Below are positions 35,648 through 44,525 of a stretch of DNA of 64,000 bases, in pieces. This stretch comes from CBDBND01 sp965207985 (GTDB taxonomy: Bacteria; Pseudomonadota; Alphaproteobacteria; Rhodospirillales; Rhodospirillaceae): assembly GCA_965207985.1 (NCBI GenBank), contig CBDBND010000035.1, forward strand, positions 248,001 to 312,000. Reading direction: 5' to 3'. Both the position numbers and the translations under genes were made by a program. Each line of letters opens with the position of its first letter. Within the stretch, counting starts at the first letter, position 1. The notes beneath the pieces were generated by a model that saw only the letters and a list, made by a program, of their open reading frames with translations, did not search any database and had not been told where the DNA came from.

Positions 35648-35683
35648 GTCTTGGTATTGACCGTCGGCCCACGCCGCTGATTT

Positions 35684-35700
35684 CTTGTAACAATTCTAAA
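35684..35700. promoter_or_regulatory. Degenerate ICE-like site upstream of the DUF1838 trio
   Basis: CTTGTAACAATTCTAAA keeps a perfect right half (TTCTAAA) and 4 of 7 bases in the left half of the ICE consensus. It lies about 110 bases before the first of three tandem DUF1838 genes. One half-site could occur by chance, so this is only a candidate link to iron control. Confidence 0.35.
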
Positions 35701-35808
35701 CTTTCGTCTTAGGGCATCCCCACCCATAGGTGAACAGGGGGCCCGAGAGGTAGGCTGGCAACCGATGGCCGTGCTAGCGTCTCCCCATAACACTCAGGGA
35801 GGCCACAG

Positions 35809-36888
35809 ATGACCGACTCAATACAGCCAGACACCAACATCGAAGTTCGTACCGGTCTCGTACTCGACGACTACGACAGTCTCGGTGGCCCAGAAACGTC
35901 CGTAACCCGCCGCCAAGCCCTTAGTGCCGGAGCAGGAATGGCAGCCGGAGCGGGAATGCTTGCCGTAGCTCAGCAGGCATCGGCGGCTCACGACCCTGGC
36001 ATCTACAAGCGCATTGAAGGTGCTTCTCTGACCGGTCCGTACGTGGATCTGACCACGGCTGACGGCAATATGCTGGCCATCGCCCGAATTGAATCGGATA
36101 TCGACATGAAGACCACCACCTATGGCTGGTACGACGGTCTGGTTATGGGCGTGGCGCCGGGCGGGCCGGTGAAGAACATCTGCGGTTTCAAAGGCATGAG
36201 CTGCAAAAAGTTGATCCCCTACGAAGAAGGGGTGGGCTACCGCAAACTGCTACGCGAGGTCGGTTACTATTACGACCTCGCTTCGGGAGAAATCCTTGAG
36301 GAGATGGTCAACCCGTACACGGATGAGAAGGTGCGGGTGGTTCATGTGGCCAATGACCCCTTCAACGGCATAATCCGCAACGTGATTCCGCCGGGCCCGG
36401 CCTACGGCGGGCTCAACACCACCATGCGTGAACCCAAACCGTTCATTCTCGACTGGCAGATCAAGGACGAGTGGCTGCTCTATCAACGCCATATTCACCT
36501 TTATTACAAGAACGCCCTTGACCCCGAAAAATGGGTGCGGGAAAGCGCCGGGCCGATGAACCGGGTATCGGAGTTGTTCTTCAACGTCCATTCTCTACAT
36601 CAGGTGCAGAACGAGGAGCTCACGCATATATACGGCACCGGCACCTGGGCGCGGATCACACCATGGCTGCCGTGGATGCTGATGGGCCAGGCGCCGGGGC
36701 ATGTTGTCTACCAAACCTTTATGGGCAGCCGGCATTCGTTGGATGACATCCCGGCGGACATCGTCGAGTACACCGCCAACAACTATCCCAAGTTCCTGGA
36801 AGCGCCGAAGGTGTGGGAAGAACCGTCGTTGTCTTCCATCGAACGCTATTCACGCGAACAGGAGCCGGCCCTAACGGGTGGCGTATAA
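35809..36888 (+). CDS. Tat-exported DUF1838 family protein 2
   Basis: A 359-aa protein. An extended N-terminus of about 45 residues precedes a Tat signal TRRQALSAGAGMAAGAGM with cleavage after QASA. The mature part carries GWYDGLVMGVAPGGPVKNICG, YQRHIHLYYKNALDPEKWV, TPWLPWMLMGQAPGHVVYQ and YSREQEPALTGGV. It starts behind GGGAGG. It is the first of three tandem members separated by 95 and 21 bases, probably one operon. Confidence 0.86.
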   Translation: MTDSIQPDTNIEVRTGLVLDDYDSLGGPETSVTRRQALSAGAGMAAGAGMLAVAQQASAAHDPGIYKRIEGASLTGPYVDLTTADGNMLAIARIESDIDMKTTTYGWYDGLVMGVAPGGPVKNICGFKGMSCKKLIPYEEGVGYRKLLREVGYYYDLASGEILEEMVNPYTDEKVRVVHVANDPFNGIIRNVIPPGPAYGGLNTTMREPKPFILDWQIKDEWLLYQRHIHLYYKNALDPEKWVRESAGPMNRVSELFFNVHSLHQVQNEELTHIYGTGTWARITPWLPWMLMGQAPGHVVYQTFMGSRHSLDDIPADIVEYTANNYPKFLEAPKVWEEPSLSSIERYSREQEPALTGGV

Positions 36889-36983
36889 CGCCCGCATAGT
36901 GAAATTCGTCACGCGAGAGCATGCCAAGCACGATTGCGAATTTCAGGGCGTGGCGGGCGTAAACAATATGAGGAGGCACAATA

Positions 36984-38018
36984 ATGACTCAGACCATCCA
37001 TAACTTCGAAGGAATGCCCATTGAGGTGCCGGTTGACCGGCGCACGGCCTTGTCTGCGGGGCTTGGTGCGGCAGGCCTTGCCCTCGGTGGTACACTCATG
37101 GCGGGCAGCGATGCGCAGGCGACGTTCATCACGCCGGATGGGCTATCCCTGAAAGGTCCGCTGTACGATCTCACCACGGCGGCCGGCAATGTGGAGGCCT
37201 ACGCCAAAATCACCTCCAACCTGGACATGAAAACCACGCACTATGGTTGGCTCGATGGCCATGTCATGGGGGTTGCGCCGGGCGGGGCCATCAAAACTTT
37301 CGCCGGATTCCGCGGTCTCGGCACCACACGGCTGCTGCCGTTGGAAGGAGAGAACGGCTACCGACGCGTCCTTCGGGAAGTGGTGTTCTATACCGATTTA
37401 GAGACCGGTGAAGTGCTGGAGGAAATGGAGAACCCGTTCACCGGCGAGAAGGTACGGGTGGTGCCGGTGGCCAACGATCCCTTCAACCGCATCATCCGTG
37501 AGGCCGAACTGTCCCGACCAACGTTCGGTGGTCTCAATGTTGACGAAGAAATCGAACCCAAGCCGTTTATTCTCAATTGGAAACCATTCCCCGGCGATCG
37601 GCTGATGATGGAACGTCACATCAACCTCTACTATCCCAATGCGCTCGACCCAAAAAAATGGATTCGGGAAAGCGCCGGACCCATGAACCAGGTGACGGAA
37701 ACCTACGTTTACAATCTGCGCATGAGTGATCTGCAGAATCCGGACCTGACCACTGTGGATTGCACCACTGTATGGGGACGGCACACACCTTGGCTGCCGT
37801 GGATGCTGATGGGTCAGGCGCCGGGACACTGTCTCTATAGTGTCATGGCGGCAAGCCTTCATTCGTTAGACGAAGCGCCGGACCAGCGCATCATTGAATA
37901 CATAGCCAAGCACTATCCCAAGTATCTGGACGCGCCGACGGAATGGGAGGAGCCCTCCCTGTCATCGCTCGAATGGTACGCCCGCGAACAAGAACCGGCG
38001 CCACCAGGCGGCGTGTAA
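36984..38018 (+). CDS. Tat-exported DUF1838 family protein 3
   Basis: A 344-aa protein with a Tat signal DRRTALSAGLGAAGLALGG. It shares the core blocks GWLDGHVMGVAPGGAIKTFAG, MERHINLYYPNALDPKKW, TPWLPWMLMGQAPGHCLY and YAREQEPAPPGGV. By these blocks it is closest to the next gene (38040), pointing to a local duplication. A GGAGGCAC ribosome binding site precedes the ATG. Confidence 0.86.
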   Translation: MTQTIHNFEGMPIEVPVDRRTALSAGLGAAGLALGGTLMAGSDAQATFITPDGLSLKGPLYDLTTAAGNVEAYAKITSNLDMKTTHYGWLDGHVMGVAPGGAIKTFAGFRGLGTTRLLPLEGENGYRRVLREVVFYTDLETGEVLEEMENPFTGEKVRVVPVANDPFNRIIREAELSRPTFGGLNVDEEIEPKPFILNWKPFPGDRLMMERHINLYYPNALDPKKWIRESAGPMNQVTETYVYNLRMSDLQNPDLTTVDCTTVWGRHTPWLPWMLMGQAPGHCLYSVMAASLHSLDEAPDQRIIEYIAKHYPKYLDAPTEWEEPSLSSLEWYAREQEPAPPGGV

Positions 38019-38039
38019 ACAAACTTAAGGGGAATCACG

Positions 38040-39041
38040 ATGACCGATAGCCTTTTTGACCGCCGCACTGCCTTGACCGGCGGGGTGGCACTTACGGCCG
38101 CGCCACTTCTTGATGCCGTCATACAACCCGGCATTGCCCGGGCGGACTCTCATGGAAGCGGTGGCGCATCCCTCACGGGGCCCACCTACGATCTCACGTC
38201 TAACGCCCGCGACAATGTGGACGCTTACCTCAAGCTCACCTCCAACCTGGATATGAAATCCACTCACTTCGGCTGGATCGATGGTTATGTCATGGGCGTG
38301 GCGCCGGGCGGTGCCATTAAGGACATCTGCGGTTTCCGCGGCATCGGCTGCAACCGTCTCATCCCTTACGAGGGGCCCGAATACGGTTTCCGCCGGGTGC
38401 TCAGGGAAATCGTTTTTTACACGGACTTGGAGACCGGCGAGATTCTGGAAGAGATGGAAAACCCCTTTACCAACGAGAAGGTCCGCGTGGTGCCGGTGGC
38501 CAACGACCCCTTCAATGCCATCTTCCGGGAAACCTGGCCCGACCCACCGTCCTACGGCGGCCTCAATCAGGAGAGACGGGAACCCAGACCCTTCATCCTC
38601 AACTGGGCGCATGTCGGCGGCCACGCCACCATGGAGATTCACGTCCATCTTTATTACCCAAACGCGCTCGACCCTAAAAAATGGGTGAGGGAAAGCGCCG
38701 GGCCCATGAACCAGGTGACGGAAACCTACATGTACAATTTCTCACTGGAAGACCTGCAGAACCCGGATCTCACAACCATCAGCAAAACCGTTGTCTGGGG
38801 CCGCCACACGCCGTGGCTGCCGTGGCTGCTCATGGGCCAGGCGCCGGGGCACTGCCTCTACAACACCTTCGCCTACACCATACACTCCCTGGAGGAAGCG
38901 CCCGACCAGCGCATCATCGAGTACATCGCCAAGAACTACCCCGTGTTTCTCGATGCGCCGACGGAATGGGAAGAACCGAGCTTATCCTCACTTGAGTGGT
39001 ACGCCCGTGAACAGGAACCGGCACTGCCGGGCGGTGTCTAA
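38040..39041 (+). CDS. Tat-exported DUF1838 family protein 4
   Basis: A 333-aa protein, the shortest of the group, with a Tat signal DRRTALTGGVALTAAPLL and cleavage near GIARADS. The core blocks are GWIDGYVMGVAPGGAIKDICG, MEIHVHLYYPNALDPKKW, TPWLPWLLMGQAPGHCLYN and YAREQEPALPGGV. An AAGGGGAATC site leads into the ATG. The first His of the HIHLYY block is kept as HVHLYY, so it is likely still functional. Confidence 0.86.
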   Translation: MTDSLFDRRTALTGGVALTAAPLLDAVIQPGIARADSHGSGGASLTGPTYDLTSNARDNVDAYLKLTSNLDMKSTHFGWIDGYVMGVAPGGAIKDICGFRGIGCNRLIPYEGPEYGFRRVLREIVFYTDLETGEILEEMENPFTNEKVRVVPVANDPFNAIFRETWPDPPSYGGLNQERREPRPFILNWAHVGGHATMEIHVHLYYPNALDPKKWVRESAGPMNQVTETYMYNFSLEDLQNPDLTTISKTVVWGRHTPWLPWLLMGQAPGHCLYNTFAYTIHSLEEAPDQRIIEYIAKNYPVFLDAPTEWEEPSLSSLEWYAREQEPALPGGV

Positions 39042-39068
39042 AGGGCGGGGTTTGACCTCACTGCTTCA

Positions 39069-39602
39069 ATGCTTATCAGTGAAGAGTATAGAAAGCTAAA
39101 CGCAGCGCTACACGACGATAACCCTGCGTACGGTTCAATGGCTCACAAGTATGCCTCGGCTGTTGCACAGATGGCATTGGCCTGTGGCGATGAGTCAATC
39201 CTCGACTATGGGTGCGGCAAAGGGACGTTAAAGCCAGCGCTTTTGGACCTCATTCCCGGTCTAGCGGTACACGAGTACGATCCCGCAATACCCGATTTGG
39301 ATCAGGATCCCGACCCGCAAGACCTGGTGGTGGCATTCGATGTGATGGAACACATCGAGCCAGAGTGTCTGGACGACGTTCTATCCCATATTCAATCAAA
39401 GGCGTTGAAGCATGCGATGTTTTTCATTGCCAATGTGCGGGCAAAAAAGTTACTGCCGGACGGGCGTAACGCGCATCTTATCGTCGAAGATAGACAATGG
39501 TGGGAGCGTAAAATCTCACATTACTTTGACATTCATGATGCGGTTGATGCGGGAACGGGATGCCTGATTATTTGTACGGCTTTGCCGACCGATCGCTCAT
39601 AA
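39069..39602 (+). CDS. Class I SAM-dependent methyltransferase-like protein
   Basis: A 177-aa protein. Motif I is SILDYGCGKGTLKPALLD near residue 43, and the acidic ribose-binding position is in HEYDPAIPDLD. A conserved AFDVMEHIEPECLDDVL segment follows. It could methylate a small molecule or a phage-type substrate, since similar proteins are common in phage genomes. No signal or membrane segment. Following this gene at 39601-39656 is an imperfect 9-bp inverted repeat (AAGCGATTC and GAGTCGCTT) that may be a weak terminator. Confidence 0.75.
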   Translation: MLISEEYRKLNAALHDDNPAYGSMAHKYASAVAQMALACGDESILDYGCGKGTLKPALLDLIPGLAVHEYDPAIPDLDQDPDPQDLVVAFDVMEHIEPECLDDVLSHIQSKALKHAMFFIANVRAKKLLPDGRNAHLIVEDRQWWERKISHYFDIHDAVDAGTGCLIICTALPTDRS

Positions 39603-39691
39603 GCGATTCGAACAGGGACTATAGCTAATTAGTGAGTCGCTTTGGGAGCAGCCCTGTCTGCGACTGGTCCGAAAGAGGCGTGAGTTAGAGC

Positions 39692-40474
39692 CTAACTCCC
39701 CGCGGTCACATAGGAGGGAAGATATTCGGGTTTAATTACCCTCTTCCATCTTTCGATGAGGCTGTCGGATAGGTCCACGTCGTCGTCAGCGGCATGGAAA
39801 ATCACATTCATGCAGTCCGTATTGTCCAGACACTCCAAGGTGAGGCGGGCGAGACCGTCGCGGGTCATGGCCCCGAGGTCGGTGAGGTCCCTGGTCAAAC
39901 GAGCCTTGCCCGATTCCTTCATGGTCATCGGCAGGAGGGTCAGATGACGGATGATGGTGTAGGGCACGCCGCTGTCGATGAGGATTTGCTCGGCAATGGT
40001 CTTTGAAGCGATGGCCGTTTGCTGCACCGGGTGGGATTTCTCGAGATACAAGAGATCCGCGCTGTCCCCCGCACCTATGGCGCCGTGCAGAATCATTTGC
40101 CCAACGCCGGTCGCGGCGGCCCATTTGGAAATGATCTGCTGGCTTTCTTCGTAGAACGTTTGGGACCCACCGAATGCCTGGCTGGAGGCGTCAACCACCG
40201 CCCGGTAAGACGTTTCCCTGAACACTCGTTCCATGTCGGACTCAACGAGCATGTCGCCGATGACGTAAGTGACGTCGAGCCCGGCCAGCCGTTCCCGGTT
40301 GGACGTCGGCCGCGCCAGCACGGTGACGTCTTCACCGGCGGCGACAAGATCCTTAACCACCTCGGAGCCCAGCTGTCCCGTTCCGCCGAGAATCAGCACG
40401 CCTCCGTCGGCGCCATAGGTCAAGGGCGTCCAAAAGACCAAGTTTAATACAAGCAGGACCAAGTACCGTTTCAT
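39692..40474 (-). CDS. NmrA/NAD(P)-binding protein with an N-terminal signal peptide
   Basis: A 260-aa protein. Residues 1-22 are a Sec-type signal (YLVLLVLNLVFWTPLTYGA). The body is an atypical SDR/NmrA domain with the dinucleotide motif VLILGGTGQLGSEVV, VTVLARPTSNRERL and VIGDMLVESDMERVF. NmrA-like proteins normally act in the cytoplasm, so a cleavable signal is odd: either the protein is membrane-anchored or exported folded or unfolded with a cofactor. The start was chosen at 40474 (MKRYLVLL). Confidence 0.72.
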   Translation of the reverse strand: MKRYLVLLVLNLVFWTPLTYGADGGVLILGGTGQLGSEVVKDLVAAGEDVTVLARPTSNRERLAGLDVTYVIGDMLVESDMERVFRETSYRAVVDASSQAFGGSQTFYEESQQIISKWAAATGVGQMILHGAIGAGDSADLLYLEKSHPVQQTAIASKTIAEQILIDSGVPYTIIRHLTLLPMTMKESGKARLTRDLTDLGAMTRDGLARLTLECLDNTDCMNVIFHAADDDVDLSDSLIERWKRVIKPEYLPSYVTAGS

Positions 40475-40537
40475 ATTATGTCTCCAAACAGAGTGTGCCG
40501 CTAAAAGTAGGGTGCCGGGTGGGGTCAACGCTAGATA

Positions 40538-42122
40538 GTCGATCCTGAAAGACGCGGAGATTCTCTGTAATAGACTGTTATTGCGGATCAATTTTGTTGG
40601 CAATGGTGGTTCGGAATCGCCGGATTTTCTATACTGCAAGGCCGGTTCCTTGCAATTTCCGGATCAAAAAATGCGCCCCACATCAGCCGCCCCACATCAG
40701 CCAATGACGTCCCTTCTTTAGATCTCTTCCGCACCGCGCTTGAGAACATTCTCGATCAACGGCACGAACTTTATCGGCTCACCGAGTTGATCGATTGGCA
40801 GGGTTTTGATGAGGCGTTTGGTGTCTTGTATTGCCCTGACAACGGCTGCCCGGCCAAAGCGACGCGGCTGATGGTGGGGCTTCAATATCTCAAGCACGTG
40901 TATGGTCTGTCCGATGACCAGGTGGTGATGCGCTGGGTGGAGAACCCTTACTGGCAGCATTTTTGCGGCGAGGTGTATTTTCAGCATCACCCGCCGATTG
41001 ATCCCAGCAGCATGTCGCGTTTCAGACGGCGCATTGGCCATTCAGGGTGCGAGAAAATTCTGCGGGCCACAGTTGATGCGGGTGTTCGGAGCAAGACGGT
41101 CAAACCCGACGACTTCAAGCGTGTGACGGTGGATACCACGGTGCAGGAGAAGGCGGTGGCCTTTCCCACCGACAGCAAATTGCTGAACCGTTCGCGTGTG
41201 CGTCTTGTCAAGCTGTGCCACACACACGGTGTGGTGTTGCGGCAGAGCTACGCCCGTAAGGGCCCTGAGGCGCTGTTGCGGGCCAACCGTTATGGTCACG
41301 TCCGGCAGATGAGGCGCATGGGTGGTCAGATTAAGAAGCTCAAGACCTATCTGGGCCGGGTGGTGCGTGACACGGAGCGCAAGATCGCGGGCCATAAGGG
41401 GTTGCAGGCGATTTTTGCCGGGGAGTTGGCGCTGGCCAGGCGGCTGCTCAGTCAACAGAAGATGGATCGCAACAAACTGTATAGCCTGCATGCCCCGGAG
41501 GTGGAGTGCATCGGCAAGGGCAAGGCCCACAAGCGTTATGAGTTTGGTGTCAAGGCCAGTATTGCAACGACAAACAGGAGCAACTTTATCGTTGGCGGCA
41601 TGGCGTTGCCGGGGAATCCCTTTGATGGGCATACATTGCCAACAGCGTTGGAGCAGGTGCGCCGTTTGACAGGCTGTGTGGTTGAAGAAGTGTTTGTGGA
41701 TCGTGGCTACCGTGGCCATGGCGAGGAAGCATCAAGGGTGTACATCTCGGGTCAACGGCGTGGCATAAAAACACAACGGCTGAAACGGTCACTGAAACGG
41801 CGTCAGGCGATTGAACCGGTTATCGGCCATCTGAAATCGGATGGACTGTTGGGACGCAATTACCTCAAGGGTACTGAAGGTGATCGCATGAATGTGGCAC
41901 TGGCCTGTGCCGGCCATAACCTAAGACTGATCCTGAAGCGGCTCAGAATTTATTGCGCCCGCATTTTGGGCGCTACGTTGCTCCGGGACATGATCGGATT
42001 GCATGGAACGCGTCTTGCGGCGTCAATCATCCGATGGAAGCGACGGATGGCGTGGCAGACTGAACCTAACAGCACACATCTAACGCTCGTAGTGGTATGA
42101 AAAACGGGTTTTTCAGGATCGA
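40538..42122 (+). mobile_element. IS5-family element with a long transposase (about 1585 bp)
   Basis: The left end GTCGATCCTGAAAGACG and the reverse complement of the right end TCGATCCTGAAAAACCC are inverted repeats offset by one base. A 7-base direct repeat CTAGATA flanks the element (40531-40537 and 42123-42129). It sits about 55 bases before the PBP gene, so it may have replaced part of that gene's promoter. The exact end bases are uncertain by a base or two. Confidence 0.82.
40671..42100 (+). pseudogene. IS5-family transposase, N-terminus shifted by a 14-bp duplication
   Basis: The main frame runs to 42100 with an N-terminal DUF772-type region (LYCPDNGCPAKATRLMVG, SMSRFRRRIGH) and a DDE core with VTVDTTVQEKAVAFPTD, EVFVDRGYRGHGEE and AIEPVIGHLKSDGLLGRN. 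The likely start ATG at 40671 is out of frame because CGCCCCACATCAGC is present twice (40674-40687 and 40688-40701). Dropping one unit gives MRPTSANDVPSLDLFRTALE, a normal start for this group. A TTG at 40787 could still start a shortened protein. Confidence 0.82.
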
Positions 42123-42177
42123 CTAGATATGCCACACTTCCCTTGTATCACCTCAAGATACATGGTCGGTAAGGGAT

Positions 42178-44109
42178 ATGGCTACGTCAAAACAGCCCAA
42201 AAAAGTTAACAAAGCCCAAAAAGGCAAAGCCAAAGCGAAAACCAAAGGGGCGAAATCAGCCGCCAAGCGTCGTGGCACTTGGTTCTGGATTTCCAATGGC
42301 CTGTCCCTTCTCATCTGGTGCGCCATCATCGGCGCCGGTGTGCTGGGCTATTTCGCCTACGGACTGCCGGACGTGGATCAGGTGGTCGAGGGGACGCGGC
42401 GCCAACCCATCGTCACCGTGCGGGATCGTGAAGGAACGGACATCGTCCGCATTGGTGCCTTGTACGGCGAGGTGGTGACCGTCTCCGACCTGCCGCCGTC
42501 GCTGCCAGCCGCCATCCTGGCCGTCGAAGACCACCGCTTCTACTCCCACAGGGGTCTCGATCTGCGCGGTTTCGCGCGCGCCATGGTGGCCAACATACGG
42601 GCCGGCACCATCGTGCAAGGGGGCAGCACCATTACGCAGCAGGTGGCCAAGAATCTTTTTCTGACACCGGAACGCACCATTGGCCGGAAAATCCGTGAGG
42701 CCATGCTCGCTCTCTGGCTTGAGCAGAAATTCACCAAGGACCAGATCCTCACCCTTTACCTCAATCGCGTTTATTTCGGTGCCGGCACCTATGGGGTGGA
42801 AGCGGCATCCCAAACCTTTTTCGACCGGTCCGCCCGCGACATTACGCTCTATCAATCGGCCATGCTGGCCGGGTTGATGAAAGCGCCGTCGCGCTACAAC
42901 CCAGCCTCCAATCCAACTGCCGCGCGCGAACGAACCGATGTGGTTTTGCAGGCCATGGTGGATGCCGGGTATCTCACAACCGAAGACCGCGCCAAGGCCA
43001 AACTGGGTGAAGACATTCGATTGGCCCGGGGGCCGTCCGGTCAGGGCCGTTACTTTGCCGATTGGATTCTGGCTGATATGGACACGTTAATCGGTCCCAT
43101 CGAACACGATCTCATTGTTCACACCACCCTCGACCCTGCGCTGCAAAACGCCGCCGAAGCCCACCTTCGCATGGCACTTGAACAACACCAGGACAGCCGA
43201 GACGTGGAACAGGGTGCGATCGCCGTGCTTTCCCCCGATGGCGCCGTGCGGGCCTTGGTTGGCGGCCGCAGTTATCAAGCCAGTCAATTTAACCGGGCCG
43301 TGCAGGCGCGCCGCCAGCCCGGGTCGGCCTTCAAACCCATTGTCTATCTTGCCGGTCTTGAAGCGGGCCTTCTGCCAACCGACACCATGGAGGATGCCCC
43401 CATAAACATTGATGGATGGCGGCCGCAAAATTTCGACGGCACTTATGCGGGCGACGTAACTTTGGAATACGCATTGGCCCATTCTCTGAACACGGTCGCC
43501 GTTCGCGTAGCCCGGGATGTCGGTCCCGCCGCAATCGCGACCATTGCGCGCCGTGTCGGCATCACCTCGCCTCTGGCTGATGACCTCGGCATCGCCCTGG
43601 GTACATCGGAAGTAACCCTTCTTGATCTCACCGCTGCTTACGCGCCGTTTGCCAACGGCGGTGTGGCTATCGTTCCCTATGGGGTTATCGATGTGGTCAC
43701 CACGGAAGGCCAGGTGCTTTATCAGCGTCAGGGCGGAGGTCTCGGGCAGATCGCCGACCCCGATGTGATCGGCATGATGAACCGGATGTTGCTGCACACC
43801 ATAGAGGAAGGGACCGGCAAGTCGGCTCAGTTCGGCAGACCCGCAGCCGGCAAAACAGGAACCAGCCAAGACTTCCGTGACGCTTGGTTCATTGGCTACA
43901 CCCCCGATCTGGTGGCAGGCGTTTGGGTGGGCAATGATAACGGCAGTGGCATGGCCGGAGTGACCGGGGGCGGCTTGCCGGCGTCCATCTGGCGCGACGT
44001 GATGCGTTCCGCCTTGCAGAACATACCCCCCAGCGCATTGGCTGGCTGGTCACCGCCTCCTCCTGTGGACCCCCTAACCCGGTTGTGGCAACGGTTGACC
44101 GGCGGGTGA
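42178..44109 (+). CDS. Bifunctional penicillin-binding protein, PBP1A/PBP1C-like
   Basis: A 643-aa class A PBP. A basic N-terminal tail and one transmembrane helix (LSLLIWCAIIGAGVLGYFAY) precede a glycosyltransferase domain with EDHRFYSHRGLD (catalytic Glu), GGSTITQQVAKNLF and YLNRVYFGAGTYG, and then a transpeptidase domain with SxxK in PGSAFKPIVYL, SLN and KTGTSQDFRDAWF. It polymerises and cross-links peptidoglycan. It is free-standing, with an IS5-type element just upstream and IS debris just downstream. Confidence 0.93.
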   Translation: MATSKQPKKVNKAQKGKAKAKTKGAKSAAKRRGTWFWISNGLSLLIWCAIIGAGVLGYFAYGLPDVDQVVEGTRRQPIVTVRDREGTDIVRIGALYGEVVTVSDLPPSLPAAILAVEDHRFYSHRGLDLRGFARAMVANIRAGTIVQGGSTITQQVAKNLFLTPERTIGRKIREAMLALWLEQKFTKDQILTLYLNRVYFGAGTYGVEAASQTFFDRSARDITLYQSAMLAGLMKAPSRYNPASNPTAARERTDVVLQAMVDAGYLTTEDRAKAKLGEDIRLARGPSGQGRYFADWILADMDTLIGPIEHDLIVHTTLDPALQNAAEAHLRMALEQHQDSRDVEQGAIAVLSPDGAVRALVGGRSYQASQFNRAVQARRQPGSAFKPIVYLAGLEAGLLPTDTMEDAPINIDGWRPQNFDGTYAGDVTLEYALAHSLNTVAVRVARDVGPAAIATIARRVGITSPLADDLGIALGTSEVTLLDLTAAYAPFANGGVAIVPYGVIDVVTTEGQVLYQRQGGGLGQIADPDVIGMMNRMLLHTIEEGTGKSAQFGRPAAGKTGTSQDFRDAWFIGYTPDLVAGVWVGNDNGSGMAGVTGGGLPASIWRDVMRSALQNIPPSALAGWSPPPPVDPLTRLWQRLTGG

Positions 44110-44123
44110 GACGCAGTGCCTCA

Positions 44124-44167
44124 GAGTCTGGCCGGAAAAGAATCGTTTATTTTCATAACCTTGCTAG
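44124..44167 (-). mobile_element. Right-end remnant (44 bp) of IS element A
   Basis: These bases are the exact reverse complement of the last 44 bases of element A at 12589-12632, starting GAGTCTGGCCGGAAAAGAAT. The flanking base triplet on the PBP side is TCA. The rest of the element is gone, replaced by another IS5-type fragment that joins at CTAG. Confidence 0.9.
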
Positions 44168-44525
44168 GGTCTGTTGACATTTAAAGCATGGCGATGATGG
44201 TTGCGACGAGGTTGCAGTTTGCGGCGTAGCTGATGTCGGTCTTGTCGTAGCGTGTTGCGATGCCACGGAATTCCTTGATCTTGGCGAAGTAGTTTTCGAT
44301 CAGATGTCGCCAGCGGTACATGTGCTTGTCGTAGGCCGCCGGCCGCTTCCTGTTGGCGAGCGAGGGAATGACGGCGCTTGCGCCACGTTGGTCCAGTTGC
44401 TCTCGCAGCCAGCCGGCATCGAATGCCTTGTCGGCGATGAGGGCATCGAAGTGAACGTCGTCGATCAACGGCTGGACGCCCATCATGTCGTGGCGCTGGC
44501 CAGGGAGCAGCACGAAGCGGACCAG
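44168..44525 (-). mobile_element. IS5-family element fragment (C-terminal half of transposase)
   Basis: It begins GGTCTGTTGACATTT, the kind of terminus used by IS427-type elements, placed right after CTAG. The minus strand encodes VRFVLLPGQRHDM, LIADKAFDAGWL and IENYFAKIKEFRGIATRYDK to the stop at 44181, the C-terminal half of an IS5-type DDE transposase with D and E residues but no N-terminal half. It runs straight into the truncated YgjP-type gene, so the junction near 44525 is a deletion endpoint. Confidence 0.85.
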
